Shown here one piece after another: positions 48,597 through 57,227 of a stretch of DNA of 64,000 nucleotides. The notes under the pieces are model-generated. The model worked only from the letters and a program-made list of their open reading frames with translations, had not been told where the DNA came from and ran no database searches. Positions within the stretch are counted from its first letter, which is position 1. Every line of letters starts with the position of its first letter. The position numbers were made by a program, and so were the translations under genes. The stretch comes from Agaribacillus aureus (GTDB taxonomy: Bacteria; Bacteroidota; Bacteroidia; Cytophagales; Cyclobacteriaceae): positions 1 through 64,000 of the forward strand of contig JAUJEB010000006.1 of NCBI GenBank assembly GCA_030442055.1, given 5' to 3'.

Positions 48597-51245
48597 ATGA
48601 GAAACCAAAAACTACTTTTATCTATTGTGGCATTTTTTCTGTTTGCGACCACGGCCCTGGCGCAGCCAACTTTTAACCCCGGACAGGATCCTAAACCTGC
48701 GGGCAAAAAATGGGAAAAGATCGAAAACATGTCTGATGAATTCAGTGGAACTTCCCTTAACACGGCAAAATGGGATAATCAGAGTCCGCAGTGGAAAGGA
48801 AGAAAACCAGCTTATTTTAGCGTAAACGCAGTCCAGGTTGGAGGTGGTAACCTCAAAATTACGGCCAAAAAGAGTTTAACCCCCGAGGAACAGCAACAAA
48901 ACCCCGGGTATTTTCTGCAAGGCGGCCTGGTCAGAAGTTTAAACAAGGCGACCTATGGTTATTATGAAACCAGGATGAAGGCCAATAAAACATTTATGTC
49001 TTCTACCTTTTGGTTGATAAACAAACGGAATGAATTCACCGGCTGTGACGAAAGAGTCACCGAGCTTGATATTACGGAGAATGTTGGTATTAACTCAGGC
49101 GATCCCAATAGGAATTGGGTCAATCAAAACATCGTCAGCATTAACTCCAACACACACAGCAGGGGCGTGATAGGCAATCCGGGATGCGGTATCCCCGAGA
49201 CTTCCGCAGGAGATAAATCGCCTATCGGAGAACCCGCCTATGCTAATTATCACGTATATGGTGTATGGTGGAAAAATGCGAATGAATTAATATTTTTTCT
49301 CGATGGTCAGGAGGTCTACAGCATTACACCTCCGGCAGATTTTGATCTTGGCATGTATTTGCGCATGGTCGTTGAGACCTATGATTGGAACCCGCCAAAT
49401 ACTACCCTGGTAAATGGTAAGCGACAAGACGGTCTGGACGATACGGAGGCTAACCGTACTACCTTTTACGACTGGACCCGTTCCTGGAGATTGGTGGATG
49501 ATAACAACCCTGTCGTGCAAGGCCCTTTTGGCGGTAGCGCCCGTCCTATTCCCGGAACTATTGAGGCGGAAGATTATGACGTTGGTGGGCAGGGAGTGGC
49601 ATACAACGATACCGATGCGGTCAACAATGGACCTAATGTGGCACGTGAGGATGAAGGCGTGGATATTGAAGCCAGAGATGGAGGGCAAAATGTCGGCTGG
49701 ACAGCCGACGGAGAGTGGTTGGAATACACCGTAAATGCAACCGGTGGTACTTATGATCTGGAGGCGAGAATTGCTACCATCACCACTGGCGAGTCCATTG
49801 TCGCTAAACTCGATGGCGTCACCCTGGGCACTTTCAACTTGCCCAATACAGGCGACTGGGCCACCTTTGAAACGGTGAAAATTGAAAACGTCAATGTCAC
49901 TGGCGGGAATGATAAGATACTTCGCCTTGAATTTGTGGGTGGTGGCACAAATCTTAACTGGGTTAAATTTACCGCCGTATCTCCACCGGGCAACACCATT
50001 ACGATCGGTAACGCCACCAATACGAATGCCGGCGTAGATGGATGGAACTCCAATATGGTCATTAATGAATCGGAGACCTATACCAATAACACGGGTGCTT
50101 CCCAGACCCTTAATGTGGATGAGTTTGTTTTCTATGCCAATAAAGAAGCGGATCCGGTGACCCCGTTTGTGGTGAAAGTTAATGGTGACAACAACTTTAC
50201 GGTTTTGGCAGTAGGTAGCTCCCGTACTGCAGCGGCTTATAATGTGGGCGAAAACACTTTCTCATTTAACACCGGCACGGCGAAGCAAATTACCCTGGCC
50301 GATGGTGAGACAATTGCTCCGGGATTCCTGGATGCCAATGCCGATGGGTCAGGAGGCAGCGCCGGTTCAGTGATTGCTTTTGACAGCAATGCACCGGCTG
50401 ATCAGATCTGGTATACAGGCGGAGCAGCGAGTGGTAACTCAGGCAGTGTGGCAGAAGGTGCGGCCCCAACAGCAGGTTTATCGACCTTGACCAATTTAAC
50501 AAGAAACTACCGATTTAAGATTGTCCTATCGGTCAGTACAGGTAGCGGCGGAACAAACCTTGTGCAGAATCCCGGGCTTGAAACGGGTGATTTGAGCTCC
50601 TGGGGCGGTTTCGGTACACTGGCAGTAGATACAGATGTCAACACCGGCAGCCATGCGGTAAAAATAACCGGTGTGGCAGGTCACGAACAGACTATTACAG
50701 TGCAGCCTAATACAACCTATACCTTGTCTGCCCATGCAAAAGTGCAATCCGGAAGTGTTATTCTAGGCGTGAAAAACTATGGAGGGGCAGAAAAGGGGAC
50801 TTCCGTTACTTCAACGAGTTACACACCGGCGAGTTTGACATTTACGACCGGAAGCACCAACACCAGTGCAGATATTTATTTATATGTACCTGGTGCCGGG
50901 AATATAGCTTTTGGTGATGACTTTTCGGTGGTAGTGGGCGGTAGTACCTCTGCCAGAATGGCGAGTGCCAATACGGAACCAACTATAAAATCACAACTCA
51001 ATAAAGTACGGTCTGCCTTATATCCCAACCCGGTTTCAAAAGGGTATTTTACCCTGGATTTGAAAGGGTATGAAAGTGATGTTTCCGTCAATGTCCTGGA
51101 TGCAATGGGTAGGTTAGTATATACTACGCACACCACTAAACGTAGTTTGAACCTTCACTCAGATATATTCCCAAGCAAGGGGCTCTATATCTTCAATATT
51201 AATGACCAAAAGGTTTTCGAGACCTTTAGACTGGTGGTTAAGTAA
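48597..51245 (+). CDS. secreted GH16 glycoside hydrolase with CBM6 and T9SS sorting domain
   Basis: 882 residues from ATG 48597; the frame opens at GTG 48519, but the signal peptide MRNQKLLLSIVAFFLFATTALAQ begins at the ATG. Domains: GH16 catalytic (about 30-305) with active-site E156-L-D158-I-T-E161; CBM6 (about 317-442; IEAEDYDVGG, WTADGEWLEYTVN); a Gly/Asn-rich beta domain of unknown type (about 450-640); a CBM4/9-like beta-sandwich (about 660-790; NLVQNPGLETGDLSSWGG); and a C-terminal T9SS sorting domain (about 812-882; LYPNPVSKGYFTLDL). It cleaves a marine-type beta-galactan or beta-glucan outside the cell; agar/porphyran-like versus laminarin cannot be settled. No polysaccharide-utilisation locus surrounds it. 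Confidence 0.9.
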   Translation: MRNQKLLLSIVAFFLFATTALAQPTFNPGQDPKPAGKKWEKIENMSDEFSGTSLNTAKWDNQSPQWKGRKPAYFSVNAVQVGGGNLKITAKKSLTPEEQQQNPGYFLQGGLVRSLNKATYGYYETRMKANKTFMSSTFWLINKRNEFTGCDERVTELDITENVGINSGDPNRNWVNQNIVSINSNTHSRGVIGNPGCGIPETSAGDKSPIGEPAYANYHVYGVWWKNANELIFFLDGQEVYSITPPADFDLGMYLRMVVETYDWNPPNTTLVNGKRQDGLDDTEANRTTFYDWTRSWRLVDDNNPVVQGPFGGSARPIPGTIEAEDYDVGGQGVAYNDTDAVNNGPNVAREDEGVDIEARDGGQNVGWTADGEWLEYTVNATGGTYDLEARIATITTGESIVAKLDGVTLGTFNLPNTGDWATFETVKIENVNVTGGNDKILRLEFVGGGTNLNWVKFTAVSPPGNTITIGNATNTNAGVDGWNSNMVINESETYTNNTGASQTLNVDEFVFYANKEADPVTPFVVKVNGDNNFTVLAVGSSRTAAAYNVGENTFSFNTGTAKQITLADGETIAPGFLDANADGSGGSAGSVIAFDSNAPADQIWYTGGAASGNSGSVAEGAAPTAGLSTLTNLTRNYRFKIVLSVSTGSGGTNLVQNPGLETGDLSSWGGFGTLAVDTDVNTGSHAVKITGVAGHEQTITVQPNTTYTLSAHAKVQSGSVILGVKNYGGAEKGTSVTSTSYTPASLTFTTGSTNTSADIYLYVPGAGNIAFGDDFSVVVGGSTSARMASANTEPTIKSQLNKVRSALYPNPVSKGYFTLDLKGYESDVSVNVLDAMGRLVYTTHTTKRSLNLHSDIFPSKGLYIFNINDQKVFETFRLVVK

Positions 51246-51257
51246 CCACTGTGAATT

Positions 51258-51298
51258 AAAAAAATAGCCGTTACCTACAACGTGACGGTTATTTTTTT
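51258..51298 (+). terminator. rho-independent terminator of the GH16 gene
   Basis: A-rich left arm ending ATAGCCGT (51264-51271) pairs with ACGGTTAT and the T-tract (51285-51298). The stem is about 14 bp including the A/T part, with one G-U and a 13-nt loop. It is near-symmetrical, so it could act on both strands. Confidence 0.85.
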
Positions 51299-51351
51299 TA
51301 ACTATGTGGGTTATTTCAAAACATTGATTCGGAAGTTGCCAATTATAGATG

Positions 51352-51433
51352 TGAATTTTATTTAAAATCCTTTAGATTGAGGTTTTGAAATAAATTTATG
51401 CACTTCATGATGGTGCATAGCAAGTTGTTAAGC
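51352..51433 (+). repeat. dispersed repeat A, copy 7 (full length)
   Basis: TGAATTTTATTTAAAATCC, TTTAGATTGAGG, TTTGAAATAAA, then GGTGCATAGCAAGTTGTTAAGC. The right half matches copy 4. The ATGs at 51398 and 51410 lie inside it and are not used as starts. Confidence 0.75.
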
Positions 51434-51445
51434 GTTATACGCGGG

Positions 51446-52270
51446 ATGAGTAGAAAAAATTGGACATATGATAAATTGTTCTTTAGGCTTTTAAATAATA
51501 AAAGTAAGAATACCTATTGGGAAAATATTGGTGAATTGAGAAGAAGACCTAATAATGAAGTTCACTCAAGAGCAGTTCAGCTGTCCAAATCAAAAATTGA
51601 AAAAGAAAAGATAATAGGTATAGATGTTCTGGCTCAACTAGGTTTTGACCCAAGATTTAAGCAAAAAGAAACGATTGATATTTACTTCGAACTATTACAA
51701 GAAGAACAAACGCCCAAAGTTTTGGGAAGTATATTATCTGGTATTGGTCATAACAACGAAAATTTGACTGACAAACAGATTCAAAAATTGTGTGAATTTG
51801 AATGTCACAATTTCTCAGACGTTAGATTTTCTTTAGTACATGCTCTTTCACGAGTAGAAAATAAGAATGCAATTCAGGTAATAATTAACCTGAGTCAAGA
51901 CAAACATCCTGAAGTCCGTGATTGGGCAACTTTTGCACTAGGCTCTCAAATCGAAATTACCAACGAGAAAATCATAAACGCCCTTTGGGATAGACTTGGG
52001 GATGAATTTACGAATGTACGATTTGAGGCAATTGCCGGACTTGCAAATCGAAAAGATAAAAGAATAAAAGAAATTCTGATTCAAGAATTAAAAGAAATAG
52101 ATAATCATGGATCATTGATTTTGGAGTCTATTGAATCGCTTAACGACAAAGATTTCATTGAGTTGATTGAAAAGCAAATTAAGAAAAACAAAGAAACCAA
52201 AAAAGTCAATGAAAAATGGCTTTTGGACTGTATCGAAAAGTTAAAAACGAACGCCCAACAAAAGATATAA
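51446..52270 (+). CDS. HEAT-repeat protein
   Basis: 274 residues from ATG 51446; the longer open frame from 51398 begins within repeat A. The protein is built of HEAT-like helical pairs: VHSRAVQLSKSKIEKEKIIGIDVLAQLG, FSDVRFSLVHALSRVENKNAIQVIINLSQDKHPEVRDWATFALGSQ, DEFTNVRFEAIAGLANRKDKRIKEILIQEL. No catalytic motif and no signal peptide, so it is a cytosolic protein-binding scaffold of unknown role. Such short HEAT proteins are common single-gene inserts in Bacteroidota accessory regions. The next gene starts 79 bp downstream and may be co-transcribed. Confidence 0.75.
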   Translation: MSRKNWTYDKLFFRLLNNKSKNTYWENIGELRRRPNNEVHSRAVQLSKSKIEKEKIIGIDVLAQLGFDPRFKQKETIDIYFELLQEEQTPKVLGSILSGIGHNNENLTDKQIQKLCEFECHNFSDVRFSLVHALSRVENKNAIQVIINLSQDKHPEVRDWATFALGSQIEITNEKIINALWDRLGDEFTNVRFEAIAGLANRKDKRIKEILIQELKEIDNHGSLILESIESLNDKDFIELIEKQIKKNKETKKVNEKWLLDCIEKLKTNAQQKI

Positions 52271-52348
52271 GGCATAGCCGTGCTAAGCCAACACTTAAAC
52301 CAAGCTACGATCCATGCCCAGAACATTGGGCCTTACTTATAAAACAAA

Positions 52349-52924
52349 ATGACCATTCCCAGATTCTTATATCATTATTACGAACTTGAAAACGGTCCAT
52401 TCAGAAATATCACAGAATGCGGATATGAAAAAGCAGTCGATATCCAAGGTCAAATATTAAAAGGATGGAATAGCAAAAGACCCGATAATTACATTTCATT
52501 AAGGTTTTCGCTGGAAAATAGAATTAGAGAACAGTTTATCCTGAAAGGAGGAAAACCCAGCAGAAATGACCCTTTCTACTTTACATTAGGCGAATGTGAA
52601 TGGGCAAAATCCTGGTATGTAAATCCTGAAGTTGTAAAAATACCATTAACGGACTTCGAACCTGAACACATAAGCTTTACTTATCCTGACAGCATGGTGT
52701 CATTCCAGTTTTATGATGAACCTAAACTGAAGACATACAGAAAGGATTGTAACGGACAGGTCTTTCTCCTGAGTGAAATAAATGATCTGATTGGTGAGTA
52801 TGGACTGCCAACAGAGGAAAAATGTCAAACCGAGGAAAGATTAAAATATGATAAATACATTGAAGCCCAGGTATGGGATGACGCGATAATAAAAGAATAT
52901 AAAACAAAGCCTAATACCTTGTAA
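52349..52924 (+). CDS. unknown cytosolic protein
   Basis: 191 residues that I do not recognise. The N-terminus PRFLYHYYELENGPFRNITECGYEKA superficially resembles the LYHYTxxENxxxIL opening of ADP-ribosyltransferase-like (DarT/DUF4433) proteins, and SLRFSLENRIREQFI follows. The rest is polar with several Trp/Tyr and Glu residues (EWAKSWYVNPEVVKIPLTDFEPEHISFTYPDSM), but the catalytic residues of that fold cannot be matched, so no function is assigned. No signal or membrane segment. It lies 79 bp after the HEAT gene, with a small hairpin GCCCA/TGGGC between them. Confidence 0.55.
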   Translation: MTIPRFLYHYYELENGPFRNITECGYEKAVDIQGQILKGWNSKRPDNYISLRFSLENRIREQFILKGGKPSRNDPFYFTLGECEWAKSWYVNPEVVKIPLTDFEPEHISFTYPDSMVSFQFYDEPKLKTYRKDCNGQVFLLSEINDLIGEYGLPTEEKCQTEERLKYDKYIEAQVWDDAIIKEYKTKPNTL

Positions 52925-53043
52925 AGTCCATTAAAACGTATTTCTTGCTAAACAAACCCTATAAAATTTTTTCATCACAAAATATTTTCCGGTGATCTGT
53001 AAGTTTTTCTTCAATTTTTCTACGTATGCAGAAATTTTAGAAA

Positions 53044-54453
53044 ATGAAGAAATCAAAATTGTTTATTATATGTTTGACAGTCCTATGGCTTAGTGTTAAT
53101 ACAGTAAGTTTATTTGGTCAAAACAGATCGCAAATTGACGAAACCCTATCGAAATATCTCGATATTCAAAACAAGAGAATAGGGTTCAGTGGTACAGTAT
53201 TAGTTACTGATGATGATGGGATAATCTCGCATCAGACCATCGGATTAGCCTCCCGGGAGCTCGAGGTGCCATTTTCAATTGACTCCAGGTTTAAAATAGC
53301 TTCTATTACTAAATCTTTCACCGGATTGTTGATAACGCTGGCCGAAAAGGAGGGAAAATTACAGCTTGGAAATAATTTAGAAACCTACTTTCCCAAACTT
53401 GAAGATGAGACCTGGAAGCAGATTACGATAAAACAATTGCTTTCACATACCTCCGGCATGCCGCACTGGTCAGGCTTTACTGAGTACTGGACCATAAAAT
53501 CATGGCTACCCTTGACACAAGAACAGGTCCTTGAGGAAATATTCAATATGGAGCTCCTTTTTGAGCCCGGAACCAGTGCTTCTTATTCCAGTCCGGCTTA
53601 TTATCTTCTGGCCGTTATTTTGGAAAAGTTGTATGCGGCCAGTTATAAAAACATTCTGGAAGAGAAAATACTAATACCGCTACAGCTAAAACATACAAAT
53701 GCGTTTGATGGCTTATCTGTCATACCCAATATGTCATCGGGTTACCACCTGATTTCAGATGATAGTTTGATAGCGGCGCCGTCGAGAAATATGGCTACCA
53801 TGAAAGGCGGAGGGCATTTATATGCAACCGCAACAGATCTGAATAGTTGGTGCCGTAGCTTTCTGTCTAATGATATATGGAACGACTCGATTCTTCACGC
53901 CATCTTCAATCCCGTAACCAATTTTAAAATGCAGCATAAAAAAGGAGCGTTTTATGGGCGTGGCTGGTACATCAGTGAAAAAAATGCCTCCGGATCGGTG
54001 GCTTATCATATCGGTGGTGGAACATTTGGTTTTAGCAGCAAAGCTGTTATTTATCCCTCCCGTAAAATCAGTATTGTTATATTGTCAAATGTGTCCTTCT
54101 TACCTATGGATGATGTGCTTTGGAAAGACATTGAGAAAATTGTATTTGAAAGGTCTTTCGAGTTGCCCAAAGAATACCCTGAAGTCCTCCATCTCACTTC
54201 GCATGAACTCAAAAAATTTTCAGGAATTTATAAATCCAAAAAGGGATTAAACCTTGAGATCATTTTCCATCAAGACAAACTTTTTACCAAACTAGGCAGG
54301 AATCCGCCTTTTGAAATATACCCACAAAGTCAAAATACATTCTTTTCGAAGAAAATAGAAATTGAGTTTACATTTACAACAAATGATGGAGGAGGTGTTA
54401 CCGGGTTGGCGACTAACGGCATGGGAAGGGTCGATCATTTTGAAAAACAATAG
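53044..54453 (+). CDS. exported serine hydrolase, class C beta-lactamase family
   Basis: 469 residues with signal peptide (LFIICLTVLWLSVNTVSLFGQ). The beta-lactamase domain has the nucleophile S87-I-T-K90, Y181-S-S as the second motif and H322-I-G-G as the third. A C-terminal beta domain of about 90 residues follows (KKFSGIYKSKKGLNLEIIFHQDKLFTKL). It is probably an esterase or peptidase of the periplasm. The ECF sigma gene follows at once: its frame opens 1 bp before this gene's end, which suggests coupled expression of hydrolase, sigma factor and membrane protein. Confidence 0.87.
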   Translation: MKKSKLFIICLTVLWLSVNTVSLFGQNRSQIDETLSKYLDIQNKRIGFSGTVLVTDDDGIISHQTIGLASRELEVPFSIDSRFKIASITKSFTGLLITLAEKEGKLQLGNNLETYFPKLEDETWKQITIKQLLSHTSGMPHWSGFTEYWTIKSWLPLTQEQVLEEIFNMELLFEPGTSASYSSPAYYLLAVILEKLYAASYKNILEEKILIPLQLKHTNAFDGLSVIPNMSSGYHLISDDSLIAAPSRNMATMKGGGHLYATATDLNSWCRSFLSNDIWNDSILHAIFNPVTNFKMQHKKGAFYGRGWYISEKNASGSVAYHIGGGTFGFSSKAVIYPSRKISIVILSNVSFLPMDDVLWKDIEKIVFERSFELPKEYPEVLHLTSHELKKFSGIYKSKKGLNLEIIFHQDKLFTKLGRNPPFEIYPQSQNTFFSKKIEIEFTFTTNDGGGVTGLATNGMGRVDHFEKQ

Positions 54454-54461
54454 TGTTGCCC

Positions 54462-54935
54462 ATGAAAGAGAAGTTTCAGGAACAGATATTCCAGCATCAG
54501 GCGCTTATTCACAAAATATGCCGGATGTACCGGGACACCAAAGAAGAGCGGGAGGATCTCTTTCAGGAAATTATTTTTCAACTCTGGAAAGCCTATCCGC
54601 AGTTTCAGGGTAGGTCCAAAATTTCCACATGGATGTATCGAATTGGTCTCAATACGGCAATCGCTACATTCAGAAAAAAGCAAATTGAACATTCAGCCCT
54701 TCAGGATCAACTGGAAATTTCGGATATGACCCGTGACACTGAAGATGATCGTAGAGATCGACTGTTTTGGGCAATTAAACAAATGAACGATGCTGACAGG
54801 GCAATCATAACACTCTATTTGGATAACTTAAACTACCGGGAGATTAGCGAGATCATGGGGGTTAGTGAGAATTATATAGGGGTCCGTCTGAATAGAATAA
54901 AACAAAAAATCAGAAAACGATTAAATATAAAATAA
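54462..54935 (+). CDS. ECF-type RNA polymerase sigma factor
   Basis: 157 residues from ATG 54462; a GTG at 54453 overlaps the stop of the hydrolase gene and is an alternative. Region 2: HKICRMYRDTKEEREDLFQEIIFQLWKAYPQFQGRSKISTWMYRIGLNTAIATFRKKQ (DLFQE, WMYRI and N of region 2.4). Region 4: MNDADRAIITLYLDNLNYREISEIMGVSENYIGVRLNRIKQKIRKRL, a clear HTH. It directs polymerase to a small gene set, possibly including this operon. The downstream membrane protein overlaps its stop codon (TAATG) and occupies the usual anti-sigma position. Confidence 0.92.
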   Translation: MKEKFQEQIFQHQALIHKICRMYRDTKEEREDLFQEIIFQLWKAYPQFQGRSKISTWMYRIGLNTAIATFRKKQIEHSALQDQLEISDMTRDTEDDRRDRLFWAIKQMNDADRAIITLYLDNLNYREISEIMGVSENYIGVRLNRIKQKIRKRLNIK

Positions 54936-55489
54936 TGAACTTAGACGATTTAAAATGGGGCAATGCCAACTTTGAGGATGAGCAGGTAAGTAAAGAAGCT
55001 TTATTAAACATGCTCAATGTCAACAATCACCCAACACTCAAAAAGATCAAATCACAAATGATCTTTGAGAGCGTGGCATGGATTGGTTTTCTGGCGTTTT
55101 ATTATGATTTCTTTGATGGGCATTTGAAACCTGTACTGTGGAATGTGCTTCTTATAATAGCCGTTGGTCTATTGCTGGTCCACAACCTGTTAGGGTATCA
55201 GGTGACCAACAATCCTATAAATGGTCCTAGCATATTGGATTCACTCAGGAATTATCTCAAAAAAATACGGAGGTATTCCTACCTGTCCATTGCGACAAGG
55301 GCTTTTGCGCTGATTATTATTATTGGATACTTCCTGTCCGGAGTGGAATCCTTCGAGTTGCGACACTACTGGAGTATTGGCTTACTCCCACTTTTTGTTT
55401 TGGCACAAGTTTATTTTCTATGGAGAGTATGGTCAAAACGGATCAATACCATTACCTCAAAGTATGACCAACTTGTCGATGAAAAATGA
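54935..55489 (+). CDS. membrane protein at the anti-sigma position
   Basis: 184 residues. The N-terminal 45 residues are cytosolic and acidic (LDDLKWGNANFEDEQVSKEALLNML), followed by membrane segments at about 47-63, 69-87, 122-139 and 145-165. The ATG overlaps the sigma stop codon (TAATG at 54933-54937), so translation is coupled. No zinc-binding anti-sigma motif (HxxxCxxC) is visible, but the arrangement sigma plus integral membrane protein with a short cytosolic N-terminus argues for a regulator of that sigma factor. Family not recognised. Confidence 0.6.
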   Translation: MNLDDLKWGNANFEDEQVSKEALLNMLNVNNHPTLKKIKSQMIFESVAWIGFLAFYYDFFDGHLKPVLWNVLLIIAVGLLLVHNLLGYQVTNNPINGPSILDSLRNYLKKIRRYSYLSIATRAFALIIIIGYFLSGVESFELRHYWSIGLLPLFVLAQVYFLWRVWSKRINTITSKYDQLVDEK

Positions 55490-55576
55490 ATATCATAGCG
55501 TTAGGTCCAAGTGAAATTCGAACGGTTCGCATTAGCGCTCACGACTGTTTCGGCTGTTATATTTGCAGGTGGTTTT

Positions 55577-56263
55577 TTATTTATAGTACCAGTTTAAAGC
55601 AACCCAGGAAGTAAAACGAAACTGGTCATTAATAAATGAATCAAAACGATTATCCAATCCAAATTCTACCTTGTGATGTTTGTTGATTACATAGCCGATA
55701 TTGGGCACTACCCTAAACTCCAGGTCATAGGTATCATTTTGAATACTATTCAGTGTTTCAGTATTAAGCTTTATATAAAATTCCTTAAGATCTACTTTTT
55801 TACCTGATAATGGCACCTCTGCACTTAATCTATACCTTAGTCTGAATTCAGCTGATTCATGAGATGAAAAGGTTTGGTCGGCGGCTATTCTGTGCGTTAC
55901 CCGATAGGTACTTATTTTTGCCTTATGTATGTATTGCTGAATGGTTCTGTAAGCCATGGCGCCTGGCTCTATTCGTGTTAAAACTCCTAAAGTTACCTTA
56001 GAATTTAAGCCGGCTTTTCTTCCAACCAAAACCGAAAAATCACTTAATAAATAATCATATTCAAGTTTGTCTTGTTGTATAGGATTATTTTGAAACATAA
56101 AATGCCTTGATTCATATTTGAAATTCACATCCCAATCTCTTTTTATTTTGTGGTTATAGTTAATGGAAGGCAATAGCCCTACGCTGGTATGTGTTTGTGC
56201 ACAAACACGGTTTAGTCCCATTATTAGAACAATCGTTAAAAAAAGTTTGGATCTAATACTCAA
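55577..56263 (-). CDS. exported DUF2490 family protein
   Basis: 228 residues if started at TTG 56263, which overlaps the upstream gene's end (stop at 56255-56253) and gives an immediate signal peptide (SIRSKLFLTIVLIMGLNRVCAQ). ATGs at 56347 and 56320 would place up to 28 extra residues before the signal and a longer overlap. The mature part is a beta barrel-like DUF2490 protein (YNHKIKRDWDVNFKYESRHFMF ... FRLRYRLSAEVPLSGKKVDLKEFYIKLNTE ... VEFGLDNRFDSF ... WYYK). It is probably in the outer membrane, role unknown, and is translationally coupled to 56253-56834. Confidence 0.75.
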   Translation of the reverse strand: MSIRSKLFLTIVLIMGLNRVCAQTHTSVGLLPSINYNHKIKRDWDVNFKYESRHFMFQNNPIQQDKLEYDYLLSDFSVLVGRKAGLNSKVTLGVLTRIEPGAMAYRTIQQYIHKAKISTYRVTHRIAADQTFSSHESAEFRLRYRLSAEVPLSGKKVDLKEFYIKLNTETLNSIQNDTYDLEFRVVPNIGYVINKHHKVEFGLDNRFDSFINDQFRFTSWVALNWYYK

Positions 56264-56834
56264 GGTGGTCTGCTTTCTCCTGGATAATCTGTTCAAAATG
56301 GTGAATTTCTCCGTGTTCATTAAAGGTAACTTCATATAGATGGGCAATTCCGGAAGATTTCCCTTTTAAAACTATTTCGTAAGCGGTTTCCACCGCAGGG
56401 TTTGGTTTATCGTTATTTATTGATGTAATAATATCTTCGGGCTTTCCTTTGTATTGCTTTTGAATCTTTTGGAATTTCCAATTGTTGTAAAGTGAATCAA
56501 GGTGGACCTCCATATTTCTATATACCACAGGATTTATATCGCTCTTTTTTATGATAAATTCCGCATCTTGTATATTTCCCAATGTATCAAATTCAATACT
56601 GTATTTTTTTCCAACATATATGAACTTCGCCTCAATGGATATACCCTGAGAACTTTCTTCTTTATACCATTTGATTTTTAAATCCGGATTAATAGCGTCA
56701 ATAAAAGCCCTTGCAGTTGGTGGAGTGACTTCGGGCTGAATTCTATATTCTCTTTCAAATTTAAGCTGCGCCGCAGACACAAGCGGAAAGAGTAATAGCA
56801 TAGTTATTATTAGCACTATATTTTTAATTTTCAT
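56253..56834 (-). CDS. exported protein of unknown family (PepSY-like fold possible)
   Basis: 193 residues from ATG 56834; the frame is open to 56882 but MKIKNIVLIITMLLLFPLVSAAQ is a clean signal peptide. The mature part has alternating short strands and helices (AKFIYVGKKYSIEFDTLGNIQDAEFIIKK; AYEIVLKGKSSGIAHLYEVTFNEHGEIHHFEQI), with repeated F.D..GNI.DAE-like patterns as in PepSY-like domains. This is not certain. First gene of a two-gene minus-strand unit with the DUF2490 gene. Confidence 0.6.
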   Translation of the reverse strand: MKIKNIVLIITMLLLFPLVSAAQLKFEREYRIQPEVTPPTARAFIDAINPDLKIKWYKEESSQGISIEAKFIYVGKKYSIEFDTLGNIQDAEFIIKKSDINPVVYRNMEVHLDSLYNNWKFQKIQKQYKGKPEDIITSINNDKPNPAVETAYEIVLKGKSSGIAHLYEVTFNEHGEIHHFEQIIQEKADHLEY

Positions 56835-57227
56835 CAATTCAGCTTTATTATTTTGCGAAAAGAGATGGTTTGGAACCGGCAATTATTTTAATTTTCCGGG
56901 GCCCTATGCCTCAATAAAACAGATAAATACAAACTAAATTTTTGAAAGTTAATAAACAACTATCAAAATATTTATTCTAAGAGCCAAGATGTTTTTTAGA
57001 AGCGATTTAAATTATTCGCAGTGGCTGCATTGGACGGTAAACGATCCCGGCTGGTTGGGTTTTGATAAGCTATTGAATAAATAAGACACGAGTTGAAGTA
57101 TAAAAGGCTTTTTTTTTTACCCAACTGGAGTTCCCGATCCTGTTAACCTTGTAAGCACGGGTTTCTTGTATCAGGTCTAAAATAATTTTGATTGAAAGTC
57201 CGAAGATTTTATTTTTGAAATAATTTT
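56835..57227. other. non-coding stretch left of the tRNA
   Basis: No gene is supported. A 25-codon frame (56989-57066) is too short to call. There is a run of ten T at about 57109-57119. The last 50 bp are AT-rich and would hold the tRNA promoter. Confidence 0.4.

Noticed and set aside
46687-51433. Repeat A copies as complete attC sites
   Set aside because: The right ends (GTTGTTAGC, GTTGTTAAGC) look like attC cores, but I found no left arm that pairs with matching spacers, so I keep them as an unclassified repeat.
56989-57066. 25-codon open frame left of the tRNA
   Set aside because: Too short, no ribosome-binding site, no partner gene; the readable Trp-rich peptide is not enough evidence.
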